Positions 25,428-34,568 of a DNA stretch of 64,000 nucleotides are shown piece by piece. The stretch lies in contig JADYXZ010000003.1 of assembly GCA_020853885.1 (NCBI GenBank), positions 186,001 to 250,000 of the forward strand, given 5' to 3'. The stretch's first letter is position 1. The number at the start of each line of letters is the position of its first letter. Source of the stretch: Bradyrhizobiaceae bacterium. Lineage in GTDB: Bacteria > Pseudomonadota > Alphaproteobacteria > Rhizobiales > Xanthobacteraceae. The notes beneath the pieces were generated by a model. The model ran no database searches and was not told where the DNA came from. It saw only the letters and a list, made by a program, of their open reading frames with translations. The translations under genes and the position numbers were made by a program.

Positions 25428-26138
25428 ATGACAGCGCCGTGGGACGATCCGCGCGTGCAGCGTGGGATGCAGAAGCTCTTCGATCTCCGCAGGGAGCGCG
25501 TGGCGGCGGGGGACAAGATGATCGGCTGGAAGATCGCCTTCGGCGCCAAGGCATTTCAGGAAAAGCTCGGGATCGACGGGCCGCTCGTCGGGTTTCTGTC
25601 GCGGGGCGGCGCCGTGGAATCGGGCGCGAGCGTTTCCATTGCCGGTTGGGTGAGGCCTGTGGCCGAGCCGGAGATTGCCGTGCACATGGGGCGCGATCTG
25701 CCGGGCGGCGCGAGCGAAGACGCCGTGCGGGCGGCGATCGCCAAGCTTGGGCCGGCAATCGAGCTCATCGATTCGCAGCGTCCGCCGGAGGACCCGGAGG
25801 CGGTGCTCGCCGGCAATATTGCTCACCGCTACGTGGTGCTCGGCCCGGCCGACGGCGGGCGCGCGGGCGGCCGCACGGACGGCCTCATGGGCCGCGTGTT
25901 CCGGCGCGGCGCCGAGTTTGCGCGCACGTCCGATGTGGAGGCGGTGCCCGGCTCTATTCCCGGCTTGATCCGCCATGTGGCGGATTATCTTGCGGCGTTC
26001 GGCGAGACGCTGCGGGCGGGCGAGATCGTGATCTGCGGGTCGATCATAACGCCGGTCCGGATCGAACCGGACGAGACCGAGTTCGGCTATGCACTCGATC
26101 CGATCGGCGAGGTGTCGGTGCAATTCACGCGAAGCTGA
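25428..26138 (+). CDS. 2-keto-4-pentenoate hydratase / fumarylacetoacetate hydrolase family protein
   Basis: A 236-residue protein. GGGAGG at 25415-25420 supports ATG 25428 rather than the longer open frame from 25299. The acidic metal-binding pattern PEIAVHMG and GPAIELIDSQ, and the C-terminal FGYALDPIGEVSVQF, fit the MhpD/FAH fold, which hydrates or cleaves 2-keto acids from aromatic meta-cleavage. It converges on an FAD monooxygenase gene with no gap between the stop codons. The substrate cannot be told. Confidence 0.78.
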   Translation: MTAPWDDPRVQRGMQKLFDLRRERVAAGDKMIGWKIAFGAKAFQEKLGIDGPLVGFLSRGGAVESGASVSIAGWVRPVAEPEIAVHMGRDLPGGASEDAVRAAIAKLGPAIELIDSQRPPEDPEAVLAGNIAHRYVVLGPADGGRAGGRTDGLMGRVFRRGAEFARTSDVEAVPGSIPGLIRHVADYLAAFGETLRAGEIVICGSIITPVRIEPDETEFGYALDPIGEVSVQFTRS

Positions 26139-27317
26139 TCAGATCGGCCGGTAGCGGTAGATCCAGCTGTGCCGGTCGATGAGCTTCTCCGCGTCCCAGC
26201 GCAGCTTGATGTCGCGCGCCCAGCGCAAGGGGCCGCGCGCATGATAGATGCGGCCGGTGAAGCGGGCGGCGTTTTGCAGGCGCGTGGTGCGCGGCGCGCG
26301 CTCGGTTTCATAGGCGCGGAAGGCGTCGGCAACGTCGCCGTGATGCCGCACATGCCGGCTGAGCGCCACGGCGTCTTCCAGCGCGGCGCCGGCGCCTTGT
26401 GCGAGAAACGGCAGCATCGGGTGCGCGGCGTCGCCAAGCAGGGTGACGCGACCTTCGCTCCAGCGCTTCAGCGGCGGGCGGTCGGCCAGCGCCCAGCGGG
26501 TGAACGTGCTTGCCGCCTCGATCAGCGTGCGCGGCATCTCCGCCCAATCGTCATAGGCGACAGGGATGTCGCCGATCTGCGCCGGCGCGCTCCAGCTTTC
26601 CGATTGCCAGTCGTCGCGGAAAACGGCGACGAGGTTGATCTGCTCGCCGCCAGCCACCGGGTAGTGCACGACATGCGCGTCGTGGCTGAGCCAGAGCCGC
26701 ACGATCGGCTCGGCATAAACAGCGGGCAGCGCGTTTGCCGGAACCAGCGCGCGCCATGCCACGAGACGAGGGAAATCCGGCAGTTCCTCGCCGTGCAGGC
26801 GCGCGCGCACGTTCGACCACAGGCCGTCGGCGCCGACGAGCGCGATGCCGGTCTGCTCTTTGCTCTTGCCGGTGCGCGTCGTGAGCGCGGTGGCGCCGCG
26901 GGCGTGGGCGGCGAAATCCGTCACCTCGGTGCCGAGCTCAAGCTCGATGTCGACGAGGTCGCTGGCGGCCGCATGCAGCGCGCGGTGCAGGTCGGCGCGC
27001 AGCGTGACCAGCCAAGGCGCACCGAAACGGATGACGGCGTCGTCGAGCGAGGCACGCGCCAGCTCGATGCCGGTGTCGCAGGAGGCGACGATCAATTCCT
27101 GCACCGCGACGGCGTGGCGCTTCACCGCTTCGAGGGCGCCGAGACGTTCCAGTGCACGGGTGGCGTTAGGCGTAAGCTGCAGGCCGGCGCCGAGCTCTTC
27201 GAGGTGTGCGGCGCGCTCCAGCACGAGGGCGCGGAAACCCGCGCGGGCGAGGGCGATCGCCGCCGCCAGTCCGCCGATGCCGGCGCCCGCAACAAGAATG
27301 GTGCGTGCGCGCGCCAC
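26139..27317 (-). CDS. FAD-dependent monooxygenase (salicylate hydroxylase-like)
   Basis: A 392-residue flavoprotein. The N-terminal dinucleotide-binding motif GAGIGGLAAAIALA (about residues 11-24), the DG motif (GADGLWSNVR) and the GD motif (LLGDAAHPMLPFLAQGAG) are all present, as in group A hydroxylases such as salicylate or 6-hydroxynicotinate monooxygenase. The start is GTG 27317, 12 bases after the upstream zinc-finger gene, with which it is probably co-transcribed. The aromatic substrate is unknown. Confidence 0.83.
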   Translation of the reverse strand: MARARTILVAGAGIGGLAAAIALARAGFRALVLERAAHLEELGAGLQLTPNATRALERLGALEAVKRHAVAVQELIVASCDTGIELARASLDDAVIRFGAPWLVTLRADLHRALHAAASDLVDIELELGTEVTDFAAHARGATALTTRTGKSKEQTGIALVGADGLWSNVRARLHGEELPDFPRLVAWRALVPANALPAVYAEPIVRLWLSHDAHVVHYPVAGGEQINLVAVFRDDWQSESWSAPAQIGDIPVAYDDWAEMPRTLIEAASTFTRWALADRPPLKRWSEGRVTLLGDAAHPMLPFLAQGAGAALEDAVALSRHVRHHGDVADAFRAYETERAPRTTRLQNAARFTGRIYHARGPLRWARDIKLRWDAEKLIDRHSWIYRYRPI

Positions 27318-27329
27318 AGCCGCCGGCGC

Positions 27330-27575
27330 TCAGGCGGCCTTGCCGGTGAATGCGCTCTCAGGCGGGCGGGACTCGCTGGGGGCGAGCGCCGGGTTATGAC
27401 GGTAGAGGGTGGAGCAATAGGGGCAGATGATCTCGTTCGCGTCGCCCATGTCGAGATAGACATGCGGATGGTCGAAGGGCGGCAGGGCCCCCATGCACTT
27501 GAACTCGCGGGCGCCGATCTCGATGACCGGAACGCCGGACTGATTGTGGAAGTGGGGGACGACGTGATCGGCCAT
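27330..27575 (-). CDS. Zinc-finger CHCC domain protein (NDUFS6-like)
   Basis: An 81-residue protein with the zf-CHCC pattern: FKCMG, then HPHVYLDMG and IICPYCSTLY, giving Cys, His, Cys, Cys ligands. The family is related to the NDUFS6 subunit of mitochondrial complex I and occurs as a small stand-alone protein in alphaproteobacteria. The start is ATG 27575. It is followed after 12 bases by the FAD monooxygenase gene. Confidence 0.82.
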   Translation of the reverse strand: MADHVVPHFHNQSGVPVIEIGAREFKCMGALPPFDHPHVYLDMGDANEIICPYCSTLYRHNPALAPSESRPPESAFTGKAA

Positions 27576-27701
27576 GCGCGTACTCGAAGCTCCGGGTGGA
27601 AGTCTCGGCGGACCATAACCCCATCCCGCCGTGCATGAAAGCCGGGACCGCACGCCGCAGCCGTGCAAGAATTCGCCGCAAAGAACAGGAGGTAACGCCA
27701 G

Positions 27702-28559
27702 ATGCCACGCGTGCTTTATGAGCGGGACGGGCGCATCGCCCGTATCACGCTGAACCGGCCCGAAGTGCTGAACGCGATCGACGACGAGCTGCCGGTGGAG
27801 CTCGAGGCGGCGGTCGGGCAGGCCAACGCCGATCCCGGCGTGCATGTGATCGTGCTCGCGGGCGCGGGGCGGGCGTTCTGCGCCGGTTACGACCTCGCGT
27901 ACTACGCGCAGGCCGCGGGCACGAACGTCGGCGTGCAGGCGATGCCGTGGGACCCGATGAAGGACTATGCCTTCATGATGCGGAACACGGAGCGGTTCAT
28001 GTCGCTGTTCCGCTCGCACCGGCCGGTAATCTGCAAGGTGCACGGCTTCGCGGTGGCGGGCGGCTCGGACATCGCGCTGTGCTCGGACCTCGTGGTGATG
28101 AGCGAGGATGCGCAGATCGGCTACATGCCGGCGCGGGTGTGGGGCTGCCCGACGACGGCGATGTGGGTCTATCGCCTCGGGCTCGAGCGGGCGAAGCGGA
28201 TGCTGTTCACCGGCGACACCATCGATGGACGCGAGGCGGAGCGCATCGGGCTCGTGCTCAAGGCGGTGCCGGCGGTGGACCTCGACGCGGAGGTTGAGAA
28301 GCTTGCCGCGCGCATGGCGTCGGTGCCGGTGAACCAGCTCATGATGCAGAAGCTGATGATTAACCAAGCCTACGAGAACATGGGGCTTCGGACGACGCAG
28401 ATGTTCGCGACCTTGTTCGACGGCATCACGCGGCATTCGCCGGAAGGCATGGCGTTCAAGCGTCGTGCCGAGGCGGTCGGCTGGAAGGAAGCCGTGCGCG
28501 AGCGCGACCTCGGCACCTACGACTACACGGCGGATAGGCCGATCAATCCGGCGGGGTAA
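27702..28559 (+). CDS. Enoyl-CoA hydratase/isomerase family protein
   Basis: A 285-residue crotonase-fold protein acting on acyl-CoA thioesters. The oxyanion-hole segments AGAGRAFCAGYDL (about 54-66) and HGFAVAGGSDIALCSD (about 112-127) are clear. The position where classical hydratases have the second glutamate reads RVWGCPTTAM, so it may belong to a different branch of the superfamily. AGGAGG lies eight bases before ATG 27702. It is a single gene, divergent from the zinc-finger gene. Confidence 0.84.
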   Translation: MPRVLYERDGRIARITLNRPEVLNAIDDELPVELEAAVGQANADPGVHVIVLAGAGRAFCAGYDLAYYAQAAGTNVGVQAMPWDPMKDYAFMMRNTERFMSLFRSHRPVICKVHGFAVAGGSDIALCSDLVVMSEDAQIGYMPARVWGCPTTAMWVYRLGLERAKRMLFTGDTIDGREAERIGLVLKAVPAVDLDAEVEKLAARMASVPVNQLMMQKLMINQAYENMGLRTTQMFATLFDGITRHSPEGMAFKRRAEAVGWKEAVRERDLGTYDYTADRPINPAG

Positions 28560-28575
28560 AGAGCGGAGTGGCCGC

Positions 28576-28688
28576 CCTCATGGTTCGAGACGCGCCGCTT
28601 CGCGGCGCTCCTCACCATGAGGACGGCTTGTTTTTTGACCTCACCCTGAGGAGCGCGAACGAAGTTGGCGCTTCTCGAAGGGTGAGGT
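28576..28688. repeat. Pair of dispersed palindromic repeats
   Basis: Two imperfect palindromes: 28576-28622 (CCTCATGGTTCGAGACG ... CTCCTCACCATGAGG) and 28638-28688 (ACCTCACCCT ... AGGGTGAGGT). They share words with repeats at 31470, 40770 and 51632. These are REP-like elements of the kind common in Bradyrhizobiaceae-type genomes, between the crotonase gene and the following membrane-protein gene. Confidence 0.8.
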
Positions 28689-28759
28689 CGAAAGCATATG
28701 AGGCTTTTCCAGGGTCTCATCTCACCGCCGCCGCAATTGGCTGGCATGCGGCGCGCGGG

Positions 28760-29770
28760 ATGCGGAGACTTCTATTCCTGACAGCGGCTTTGGCGCTGCT
28801 TGGTAGCAGCGCGGCGTACATCGCGCTGCGTGCCGAACACGCGCTCGCGCTGCGGCTTGCCGCTGATGAGCCGGAGCGGCTCGCCGATCTGCGGCTTGCC
28901 GCGACTTTCAATGCGGAAGTAGCGCGGCGCGAAATCGAGGTCGCACTCGCATACGACGACGTGGAACTCGCCGAGAGCTTCGTCGAGCTTGCGCGCGTGC
29001 GCCGCGTTCCGCTCGGTGACGATCTCCTTGCCCGCGTTGCGCAGGCGCAGACCGTGAAGGAGCAGGCCAGGCGGATCGCCTCGCGGTTCGGCAAGGGCTT
29101 CATCACCGGCGAGCCGGAAGGGGTCGAAGGACTCGCCGGCGCGGCGGCGGGTGATCTCCTCGTCTTTGGGGACATCCGCGATCTCGCGCGGGAGGGAACG
29201 CACTGGGCGCGCGGACAGGCGGTCGATCCCTGGATAGCCGGACTTGCCGCCGCCGGGCTCGCGGTGACGGCGGGTACCTATTTTGCAAGCGCCGCGGCGC
29301 CGGCGCGTGCCGGCGTCTCGCTGTTCAAGGCGGCGCAGCGGACGGGCCGGATCAGCGCCAACCTTGCGACCGATATGACCCGGCTCGTGCGCACTGGGAG
29401 CACTGCGCGAACCGCGAACGTGCTGGTCGATCTCGGCCGCATCGAGGGCAAGGCGGGCGTGCGCACGGCGCTCGAAGGATTGCGCCACGCTGATAACGTC
29501 GAGGACATCGCCAAGGTCGGCCGGCTCGCGGAGAAGAACGGCCGCACGACGCTGGCGATCCTGAAGACGCTCGGGCGCGGGGCGCTGGCGCTGGGGGCGG
29601 GTGCCGTCACCGGCGCGCTCTGGGTCATCGGCGCGACGGCCAACATCTTCTTCCTCGTGCTCACGCTCTCAACCCTCTTTGCAATTCTCGCACGCTGGCT
29701 GTGGCGCGCGGGAAGGCTCGCTTTCCGCGGCGGGCGGTATCTGGCCGTAAGGGTTGCCGCTACGGCCTAG
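28760..29770 (+). CDS. Hypothetical membrane-associated protein
   Basis: A 336-residue protein. From ATG 28760 it opens with a signal-anchor segment (LLFLTAALALLGSSAAYIAL, about residues 4-23). The middle is Ala-rich and helical. Two hydrophobic regions follow at about residues 158-180 and 285-315, and the end is basic. I recognise no family. The frame is open upstream to 28568, but that part runs through the palindromic repeats and is unlikely to be coding. Confidence 0.65.
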   Translation: MRRLLFLTAALALLGSSAAYIALRAEHALALRLAADEPERLADLRLAATFNAEVARREIEVALAYDDVELAESFVELARVRRVPLGDDLLARVAQAQTVKEQARRIASRFGKGFITGEPEGVEGLAGAAAGDLLVFGDIRDLAREGTHWARGQAVDPWIAGLAAAGLAVTAGTYFASAAAPARAGVSLFKAAQRTGRISANLATDMTRLVRTGSTARTANVLVDLGRIEGKAGVRTALEGLRHADNVEDIAKVGRLAEKNGRTTLAILKTLGRGALALGAGAVTGALWVIGATANIFFLVLTLSTLFAILARWLWRAGRLAFRGGRYLAVRVAATA

Positions 29771-29823
29771 CTGCTTTGCAGGCCGTGTCTTGCGCGAATG
29801 GTTGAGTCCGCTAAGACGATCCG

Positions 29824-30576
29824 ATGCCAAGTTTCCGCCACGGCGACATCGAGATCGCCTTCCTCGACGAGGGGGAGGGCGAGCCGATCGTGCTCGTGCA
29901 CGGGTTCGCGTCGAACAAGGAGTTCAACTGGGTGCAGCCCGGCTGGGTCTCGACGCTCACGCGGGCGGGCCGCCGGGTCATCGCGCTCGACAACCGCGGG
30001 CATGGCGCCTCGACCAAGCTCTACGACGTCGAGGCATACAGTGTCGACAAGATGGGTAGCGACGTGATCGCGCTCCTGGATCACCTGAACATCGAACGTG
30101 CGGACGTGCTCGGCTATTCCATGGGCGGGCGGATCACCGGCTATGTCGCCTCCGCGCATCCCGACCGCGTGCGTTCGGCGATCATCGGCGGCATCGGCAT
30201 CCGGCTTACGATCTCGGCGTCGAATGGCGAGAAGATCGCCGCTGCCCTGGAGGCGCCGAGTGCAACCGACGTGACCGATGCGCACGCGCTCGGTTTCCGG
30301 CTGTTTGCCGAGCAGACGAAGAGCGACCGGCGTGCGCTCGCCGCCTGCATGCGCAATCCGAACCGGACGATCACGCGCGAGGCGGCGGCGTCGATCCGCG
30401 TGCCGGTGCTGGTGGCGACGGGGACGAAGGACGATATCGCGGGCTCGGGGCAGGAGCTTGCCGCGCTCATTCCTGGCGCGAAACTGCTCGACATTCCGGA
30501 CCGCGATCATATGCGGGCGGTCGGCGATCCGGTATTCAAGAAGGGCGTGCTGGAATTTCTCGCGCAAAGGCCATGA
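29824..30576 (+). CDS. Alpha/beta hydrolase
   Basis: A 250-residue hydrolase. The strand-turn LVHGFASN near residue 24 and the nucleophile elbow GYSMGG (Ser near residue 100) are clear; a late Asp (TKDDIAG) and His (DRDHMRAV) complete a plausible triad. The substrate is unknown (ester, lactone or epoxide). It overlaps the next hydrolase gene by four bases or one base, depending on which ATG is used, so the two form an operon. Confidence 0.82.
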   Translation: MPSFRHGDIEIAFLDEGEGEPIVLVHGFASNKEFNWVQPGWVSTLTRAGRRVIALDNRGHGASTKLYDVEAYSVDKMGSDVIALLDHLNIERADVLGYSMGGRITGYVASAHPDRVRSAIIGGIGIRLTISASNGEKIAAALEAPSATDVTDAHALGFRLFAEQTKSDRRALAACMRNPNRTITREAAASIRVPVLVATGTKDDIAGSGQELAALIPGAKLLDIPDRDHMRAVGDPVFKKGVLEFLAQRP

Positions 30577-31460
30577 TGCTCGAACGAACGCCGAAAACGG
30601 AAACCTTCACGGGTGCGGCCGGCAACAGGCTGGTCGGCGACCGCTACGGCAAAGGGGCGCGCGTTGCCTTCCTGCTGCACGGCGGCGGGCAGACGCGGCA
30701 CGCATTCGCCGGCACCGCCGAGGCGCTGGCGCAGGCCGGGTGGACCGCGATCACCATCGACCAGCGCGGACACGGCGACTCCGACTGGATCGCCGGCGGC
30801 TTCTATAGCGTGTTCGATTTCGCGGCGGACGCGGTCTGCGTTGCGGCGGCGTTGACGAAGGAGTTCGGCGCGTCCCCGGTGGTGATCGGCGCTTCGCTCG
30901 GTGGCATGGCGGCCCTGATCGCGGAAGGGGAGGCGGCGAAGCAGCACCTGCCGCCGCGCTTCTCGGCGATCGTGCTGGTCGACGTGACGCCGCGCATCGA
31001 TCTGGAGGGCGCCGCGAAGATCCGCGGCTTCATGCGCGGGCGGGTGCGCGAGGGGTTTGCCAGTATCGACGAGGCGGCCGACGCCGTCGCCGAATACCTG
31101 CCGCACCGCCCGCGGCCGTCTTCGACCGAAGGATTGCGGAAAAATCTGCGGCTGCATCCCGACGGGCGCTGGCGCTGGCACTGGGACCCGAACTTCTTCG
31201 ACGGGCCGCACCCGATCAGCTCCGAGCATAACGCGCAGGAGGCGGCGCGCGTCGAGGCGGCGCGGACGCTGCGGATTCCGGCGCTGCTCGTGCGCGGCGG
31301 CTCGTCGGAGCTCGTGCGCGAGGAACATGCGCGGGAATTCCTCGAGCTCGCACCGCATGCGAAATTCGTGGATGTGGCCGGGGCGCGGCACATGGTAGCC
31401 GGCGACCGGAACGACGTTTTCTCGGCGGCGATCCTCGATTTCCTAGCCGAGATGGCCTGA
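30573..31460 (+). CDS. Alpha/beta hydrolase
   Basis: A 295-residue hydrolase coupled to the preceding one. LLHGGGQTRH marks the oxyanion strand, GASLGG the nucleophile elbow (Ser near residue 109), and GARHMVAGD a C-terminal His. Two ATGs at 30573 and 30576 are both possible. Having two distantly similar hydrolases in one operon suggests consecutive or related substrates, but nothing identifies them. Confidence 0.82.
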   Translation: MMLERTPKTETFTGAAGNRLVGDRYGKGARVAFLLHGGGQTRHAFAGTAEALAQAGWTAITIDQRGHGDSDWIAGGFYSVFDFAADAVCVAAALTKEFGASPVVIGASLGGMAALIAEGEAAKQHLPPRFSAIVLVDVTPRIDLEGAAKIRGFMRGRVREGFASIDEAADAVAEYLPHRPRPSSTEGLRKNLRLHPDGRWRWHWDPNFFDGPHPISSEHNAQEAARVEAARTLRIPALLVRGGSSELVREEHAREFLELAPHAKFVDVAGARHMVAGDRNDVFSAAILDFLAEMA

Positions 31461-31469
31461 TCGCTTTCA

Positions 31470-31558
31470 CCTCATCCTTCGAGACGCGCCGCCCCTCATC
31501 CTGAGGAGGGCGCGTAAGCGCCCGTCTCGAAGGACGAGGGGCGACGCTCCTCAGGATG
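31470..31558. repeat. Dispersed palindromic repeat cluster
   Basis: CCTCATCCTTCGAGACG at 31470 is followed by a near-perfect hairpin 31492-31541 (CCCCTCATCCTGAGGAGGGC ... with the arm GTCTCGAAGGACGAGGGG) and a further CTCCTCAGGATG. It belongs to the same family as 28576, 40770 and 51632. It fills most of the gap before cysE; the remaining 220 bases show no gene. Confidence 0.8.
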
Positions 31559-31781
31559 CGGTTTGTGAGGGTGAAAAGCCGAGTCCTTTGAATCGTCTGG
31601 CCGTGCTGGTTGAGAAACCGATTCATGGCTTTCAGGCGTTGATTCAACCCACCCACCCTATTTCCCGTTTTCGGATGTGAATCGCGGCCTTTTGACATGC
31701 TTTCCGGGCAACCCCGGGCTGCTTCCGCGTGTTAACCGGGAATATGCTAGAACCCTGCCCGAGCAGTTCAGGGAGGGGCCC

Positions 31782-32627
31782 ATGGCCCAGCGTCAACCGA
31801 AGCTCGTAAGCGGCCTGCGCACCGTCGATCCGGTGTGGGCGCGCATTCGCGACGAGGCCGCGGAGATCGCGGCCCGCGAGCCGGCGCTTGCGACCTTCAT
31901 CTTCGCGACCGTGCTGAACCACGACTCGCTTGAACAGACGATCGCCCAGCGCATCGCCGACCGGCTCGAGCATCCGAACCTGTCCGGCGAGCTGATCCGG
32001 CAGGCGTATGACGAGTTGTTCGGGGCGGATCCGTCGGTCGGCGACGCGTTCCGCGCCGACATCGTGGCGGTTGCCGAGCGCGACCCGGCGACGACGCGTT
32101 ATGTGGAGCCGGTGCTCTATTACAAAGGTTTTCACGCACTGCAGACCCATCGCCTCGCGCATTTTCTCTGGAATCGCGGACAGAAGGATTTCGCGCTCTA
32201 TCTGCAGAGCCGGTCGTCGTCGGTGTTCGGCGTCGACATCAATCCGGCGACGCGGATCGGCCGCGGCATCTTCATCGATCATGCGACCGGCGTGGTGATC
32301 GGCGCAACCGCGGTGATCGAAGACGACGTGTCGCTCCTGCAGGGCGTCACGCTCGGCGGCACCGGCAAGGAGAGCGGCGACCGGCATCCGAAGATCCGGC
32401 GCGGCGTGCTGATCGGCGCCGGCGCGAAGATCCTCGGCAATATCGAGGTCGGTTCGTGCGCGCGCGTGGCGGCAGGGTCGGTCGTGCTCAAGCCCGTGCC
32501 GCCCAACACGACGGTCGCGGGCGTGCCGGCGCGCGTGGTCGGCAAGTCCCAGTGCGAGGAGTCGGCGCCGGCGCGGACGATGGACCAGCTGTTCGAGATA
32601 CCGATCTTCGCGGGCGAGGCGATCTGA
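31782..32627 (+). CDS. cysE: Serine O-acetyltransferase
   Basis: A 281-residue enzyme that acetylates serine with acetyl-CoA, the first step of cysteine synthesis. The N-terminal helical domain (VWARIRDEAAEIAARE) and C-terminal left-handed hexapeptide repeats (FGVDINPATRIGRG, GVTLGGTGKESGDRHP, VAGVPARVVG) match CysE. AGGGAGG six bases upstream fixes ATG 31782, although the frame is open from 31677. The length is close to the family norm. Confidence 0.93.
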   Translation: MAQRQPKLVSGLRTVDPVWARIRDEAAEIAAREPALATFIFATVLNHDSLEQTIAQRIADRLEHPNLSGELIRQAYDELFGADPSVGDAFRADIVAVAERDPATTRYVEPVLYYKGFHALQTHRLAHFLWNRGQKDFALYLQSRSSSVFGVDINPATRIGRGIFIDHATGVVIGATAVIEDDVSLLQGVTLGGTGKESGDRHPKIRRGVLIGAGAKILGNIEVGSCARVAAGSVVLKPVPPNTTVAGVPARVVGKSQCEESAPARTMDQLFEIPIFAGEAI

Positions 32628-32704
32628 CGATTTCCCGGTTTACGGCTTGCCGGGTGGCGGTGGGCGCGGGTAGGTTGCCCGCGCCTTTGCTTTTGAGCCC
32701 GGAG

Positions 32705-33118
32705 ATGCCTTTGGACCGCCAGGAACTCGACCGTCTGCAAGCTTATCTGCGCCGGATGCTCAGTCCGGAAATCGGGCTCGTTGCACGCGCGCGCCGCGAT
32801 GACATGGCCGAAATCATCCTCAATGACGAGCCGATCGGACGCATCACCGTGGACGAGGAAGACGGCGAGCTTGCCTACAATGTCACGATCCCGATCGAGG
32901 CGGGCTCCGCCACGCCGAACCTGAACGAAATCGTGCGCGGCAAGTTCGGAAATCCGCAATTGCGCGTGGTGCCTCGCCCGAAGAAGACCGACTCCTCGGA
33001 GATCTATCTCGGCGACGAGTATATTGCCGTGCTGTTTCGCGACGATGCATCGGGCCGCGCCTGGACTTTCGAGATGGCCGTGCTCGACATCGATCTTGAC
33101 CCGACCGGGCAGGGTTGA
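32705..33118 (+). CDS. DUF3126 family protein with a duplicated domain
   Basis: A 137-residue protein. The C-terminal 65 residues (NPQLRVVPRPKKTDSSEIYL, DEYIAVLFRDD, MAVLDIDLD) are a typical DUF3126 domain, usually a stand-alone protein of about 70 residues. The N-terminal half (LDRQELDRLQAYLRRMLSPE, ARRDDMAEIILNDEPIGRIT) looks like a diverged copy of the same unit. ATG 32705 lies directly on a GGAG; TTG 32711 would have better spacing. It sits between cysE and the gamma-carbonic anhydrase gene, all reading right. Confidence 0.78.
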   Translation: MPLDRQELDRLQAYLRRMLSPEIGLVARARRDDMAEIILNDEPIGRITVDEEDGELAYNVTIPIEAGSATPNLNEIVRGKFGNPQLRVVPRPKKTDSSEIYLGDEYIAVLFRDDASGRAWTFEMAVLDIDLDPTGQG

Positions 33119-33157
33119 TCCGGCGCGCTTTTTCAATCTTAAGTTTGCGAGAAATCC

Positions 33158-33688
33158 ATGCCGCTCTATTCGCTCGAAGGCAGCAGCCCGGAATTGCCGG
33201 CCGCGGGGACGTTCTTTGTCGCCGAGGAGGCGGTGGTCGTCGGCCGCGTGCGGCTCGCCGAAGGCGTGAGCATCTGGTTCGGCGCGGTGGTGCGCGGTGA
33301 TAACGAGTTCATCACCGTCGGCGCGCGCACGAATATCCAGGACGGCTGCGTGCTGCATACGGATCCCGGCTTCCCGCTCGACATCGGCGCGGGCTGCACG
33401 ATCGGCCATCGCGTCGTGGCGCATGGCTGCACGATCGGCGACAATACGCTGATCGGCATGGGCGCCATCATCCTGAACGGCGCAAAGATCGGCAGGAACT
33501 CGATCGTCGGCGCCGGTGCGCTCGTGACCGAGGGAAAAGAGTTTCCGGACAACTCGCTGATCGTCGGCGCGCCGGCGCGGGCGATCCGCACGCTCGACGA
33601 CAAGGCGGCGGAGATGCTGAAGTTCGCGGCGAAGAGCTACAGCGACCGCTGGCCGAAATACGTCAAAGAGCTGAAGCGGATCGGCTAG
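33158..33688 (+). CDS. Gamma-class carbonic anhydrase family protein
   Basis: A 176-residue left-handed beta-helix protein of the YrdA/PaaY type. The hexapeptide repeats run through most of its length, and the three metal-ligand histidines are at positions 67, 84 and 89 (GCVLHTD, GHRVVAHGC). It may interconvert carbon dioxide and bicarbonate; several relatives have no measured activity. It follows the DUF3126 gene by 39 bases, so it is probably in the same operon. Confidence 0.88.
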   Translation: MPLYSLEGSSPELPAAGTFFVAEEAVVVGRVRLAEGVSIWFGAVVRGDNEFITVGARTNIQDGCVLHTDPGFPLDIGAGCTIGHRVVAHGCTIGDNTLIGMGAIILNGAKIGRNSIVGAGALVTEGKEFPDNSLIVGAPARAIRTLDDKAAEMLKFAAKSYSDRWPKYVKELKRIG

Positions 33689-33747
33689 AAGCACTTTCCG
33701 GCTGATCGGTTTTTCCGCTCATTTCCGCGTAATTCTTGGCTCTGGCT

Positions 33748-33770
33748 CCCGCTTTCGCGGGGACGAGCGG
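33748..33770. repeat. Short dispersed repeat, CCCGCTTTCGCGGGGACGAG type
   Basis: A small hairpin (CCCGC-TTTC-GCGGG) followed by GACGAGCGG, in the gap after the carbonic anhydrase gene. The same unit occurs in a larger double form at 57303-57392. It is a second repeat family, distinct from the CTCATCCTGAGGAG family. Confidence 0.7.
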
Positions 33771-33923
33771 CCATTGAATGCGCTGTGCTTCGCTCGGGGA
33801 CGACGAGTCCGTCTTTCAGAAAAAGGTGAGGCCGGCTCCTTGGGGGAAGAGCCGGCCTCCGCAAACCCGGTCCGGGGACGGGGAGGGGTGGGGACGTGAC
33901 CGGATTTGCGATCTCGCTCCTTG

Positions 33924-34568
33924 TCAGCGTGCGGAAACGAATGGCGTGGGCCGCGGATCGCCGAGCGACACCCAAAGGTTCGGGTCGTGCTGCGACTGCC
34001 GCTTGGTGTAGCGGTAGCCGGTCTCGGCCCACGGCAGAATTTCGTCGACCTGATTGTCGAGGACGAGCTCGCCGCGGTTGGTGCGCACGGTAAGCACGGA
34101 ATGGCCGTCGCCCTTCTTGTCGCGTACGACCGTGACGAGCAGTGCCGAACGCGGCCAGCCGAGCTGCATGAGGATGCGGCGCTTGAGCAACACGTAATCT
34201 TCGCAATCGCCGTAGCCGGACTCCGGATAGGTCCACTTCTCGACCATGCCGTATTGCTCGAGATCGGTCATCGGGCGGATGCGCTCGTTGACGTGACGAT
34301 TGACGCGCGCGAGCTCGCGGTAGGCGTCGTTGGTGAGATCGACGTCGCGAGCCTCGGTCGCCTCGACGCGGCACTCCCACGGGCGGTCCTGGCAGAACTG
34401 CACCCAGCCGATCGGCGGCCGCGAAGTTTCGCCGACGGAGATGTAGAGCAGCGGTTCGCTCGATTGCGCCGCGGCCGGCGTGGCGATGCAGGCGGCGGCG
34501 ATCGCGACGAATGCGATCGCGGCGAACCGTGCTCGTGCGCTGGACCCGGTGCTGATGTCTGCGTGCAT
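33924..34568 (-). CDS. Transglutaminase-like cysteine peptidase (BTLCP family)
   Basis: A 214-residue exported protein. A signal peptide ends at about residue 36 (ATPAAAQ). The catalytic Cys lies in YGDCEDYVLLKR, with later His (DGHSVLTV) and Asp (LVLDNQVDEIL) as expected for the bacterial transglutaminase-like peptidases (PF06035), relatives of LapG that cleave adhesins. The start is ATG 34568 with GGAGGGG upstream. No lapD-like partner is next to it. Confidence 0.85.
   Translation of the reverse strand: MHADISTGSSARARFAAIAFVAIAAACIATPAAAQSSEPLLYISVGETSRPPIGWVQFCQDRPWECRVEATEARDVDLTNDAYRELARVNRHVNERIRPMTDLEQYGMVEKWTYPESGYGDCEDYVLLKRRILMQLGWPRSALLVTVVRDKKGDGHSVLTVRTNRGELVLDNQVDEILPWAETGYRYTKRQSQHDPNLWVSLGDPRPTPFVSAR

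Noticed and set aside
24477-26123. 548-residue leftward frame across the HD-GYP, membrane-protein and hydratase genes
   Set aside because: It crosses three genes with their own motifs and shows only His/Arg/Ala-rich shadow sequence.
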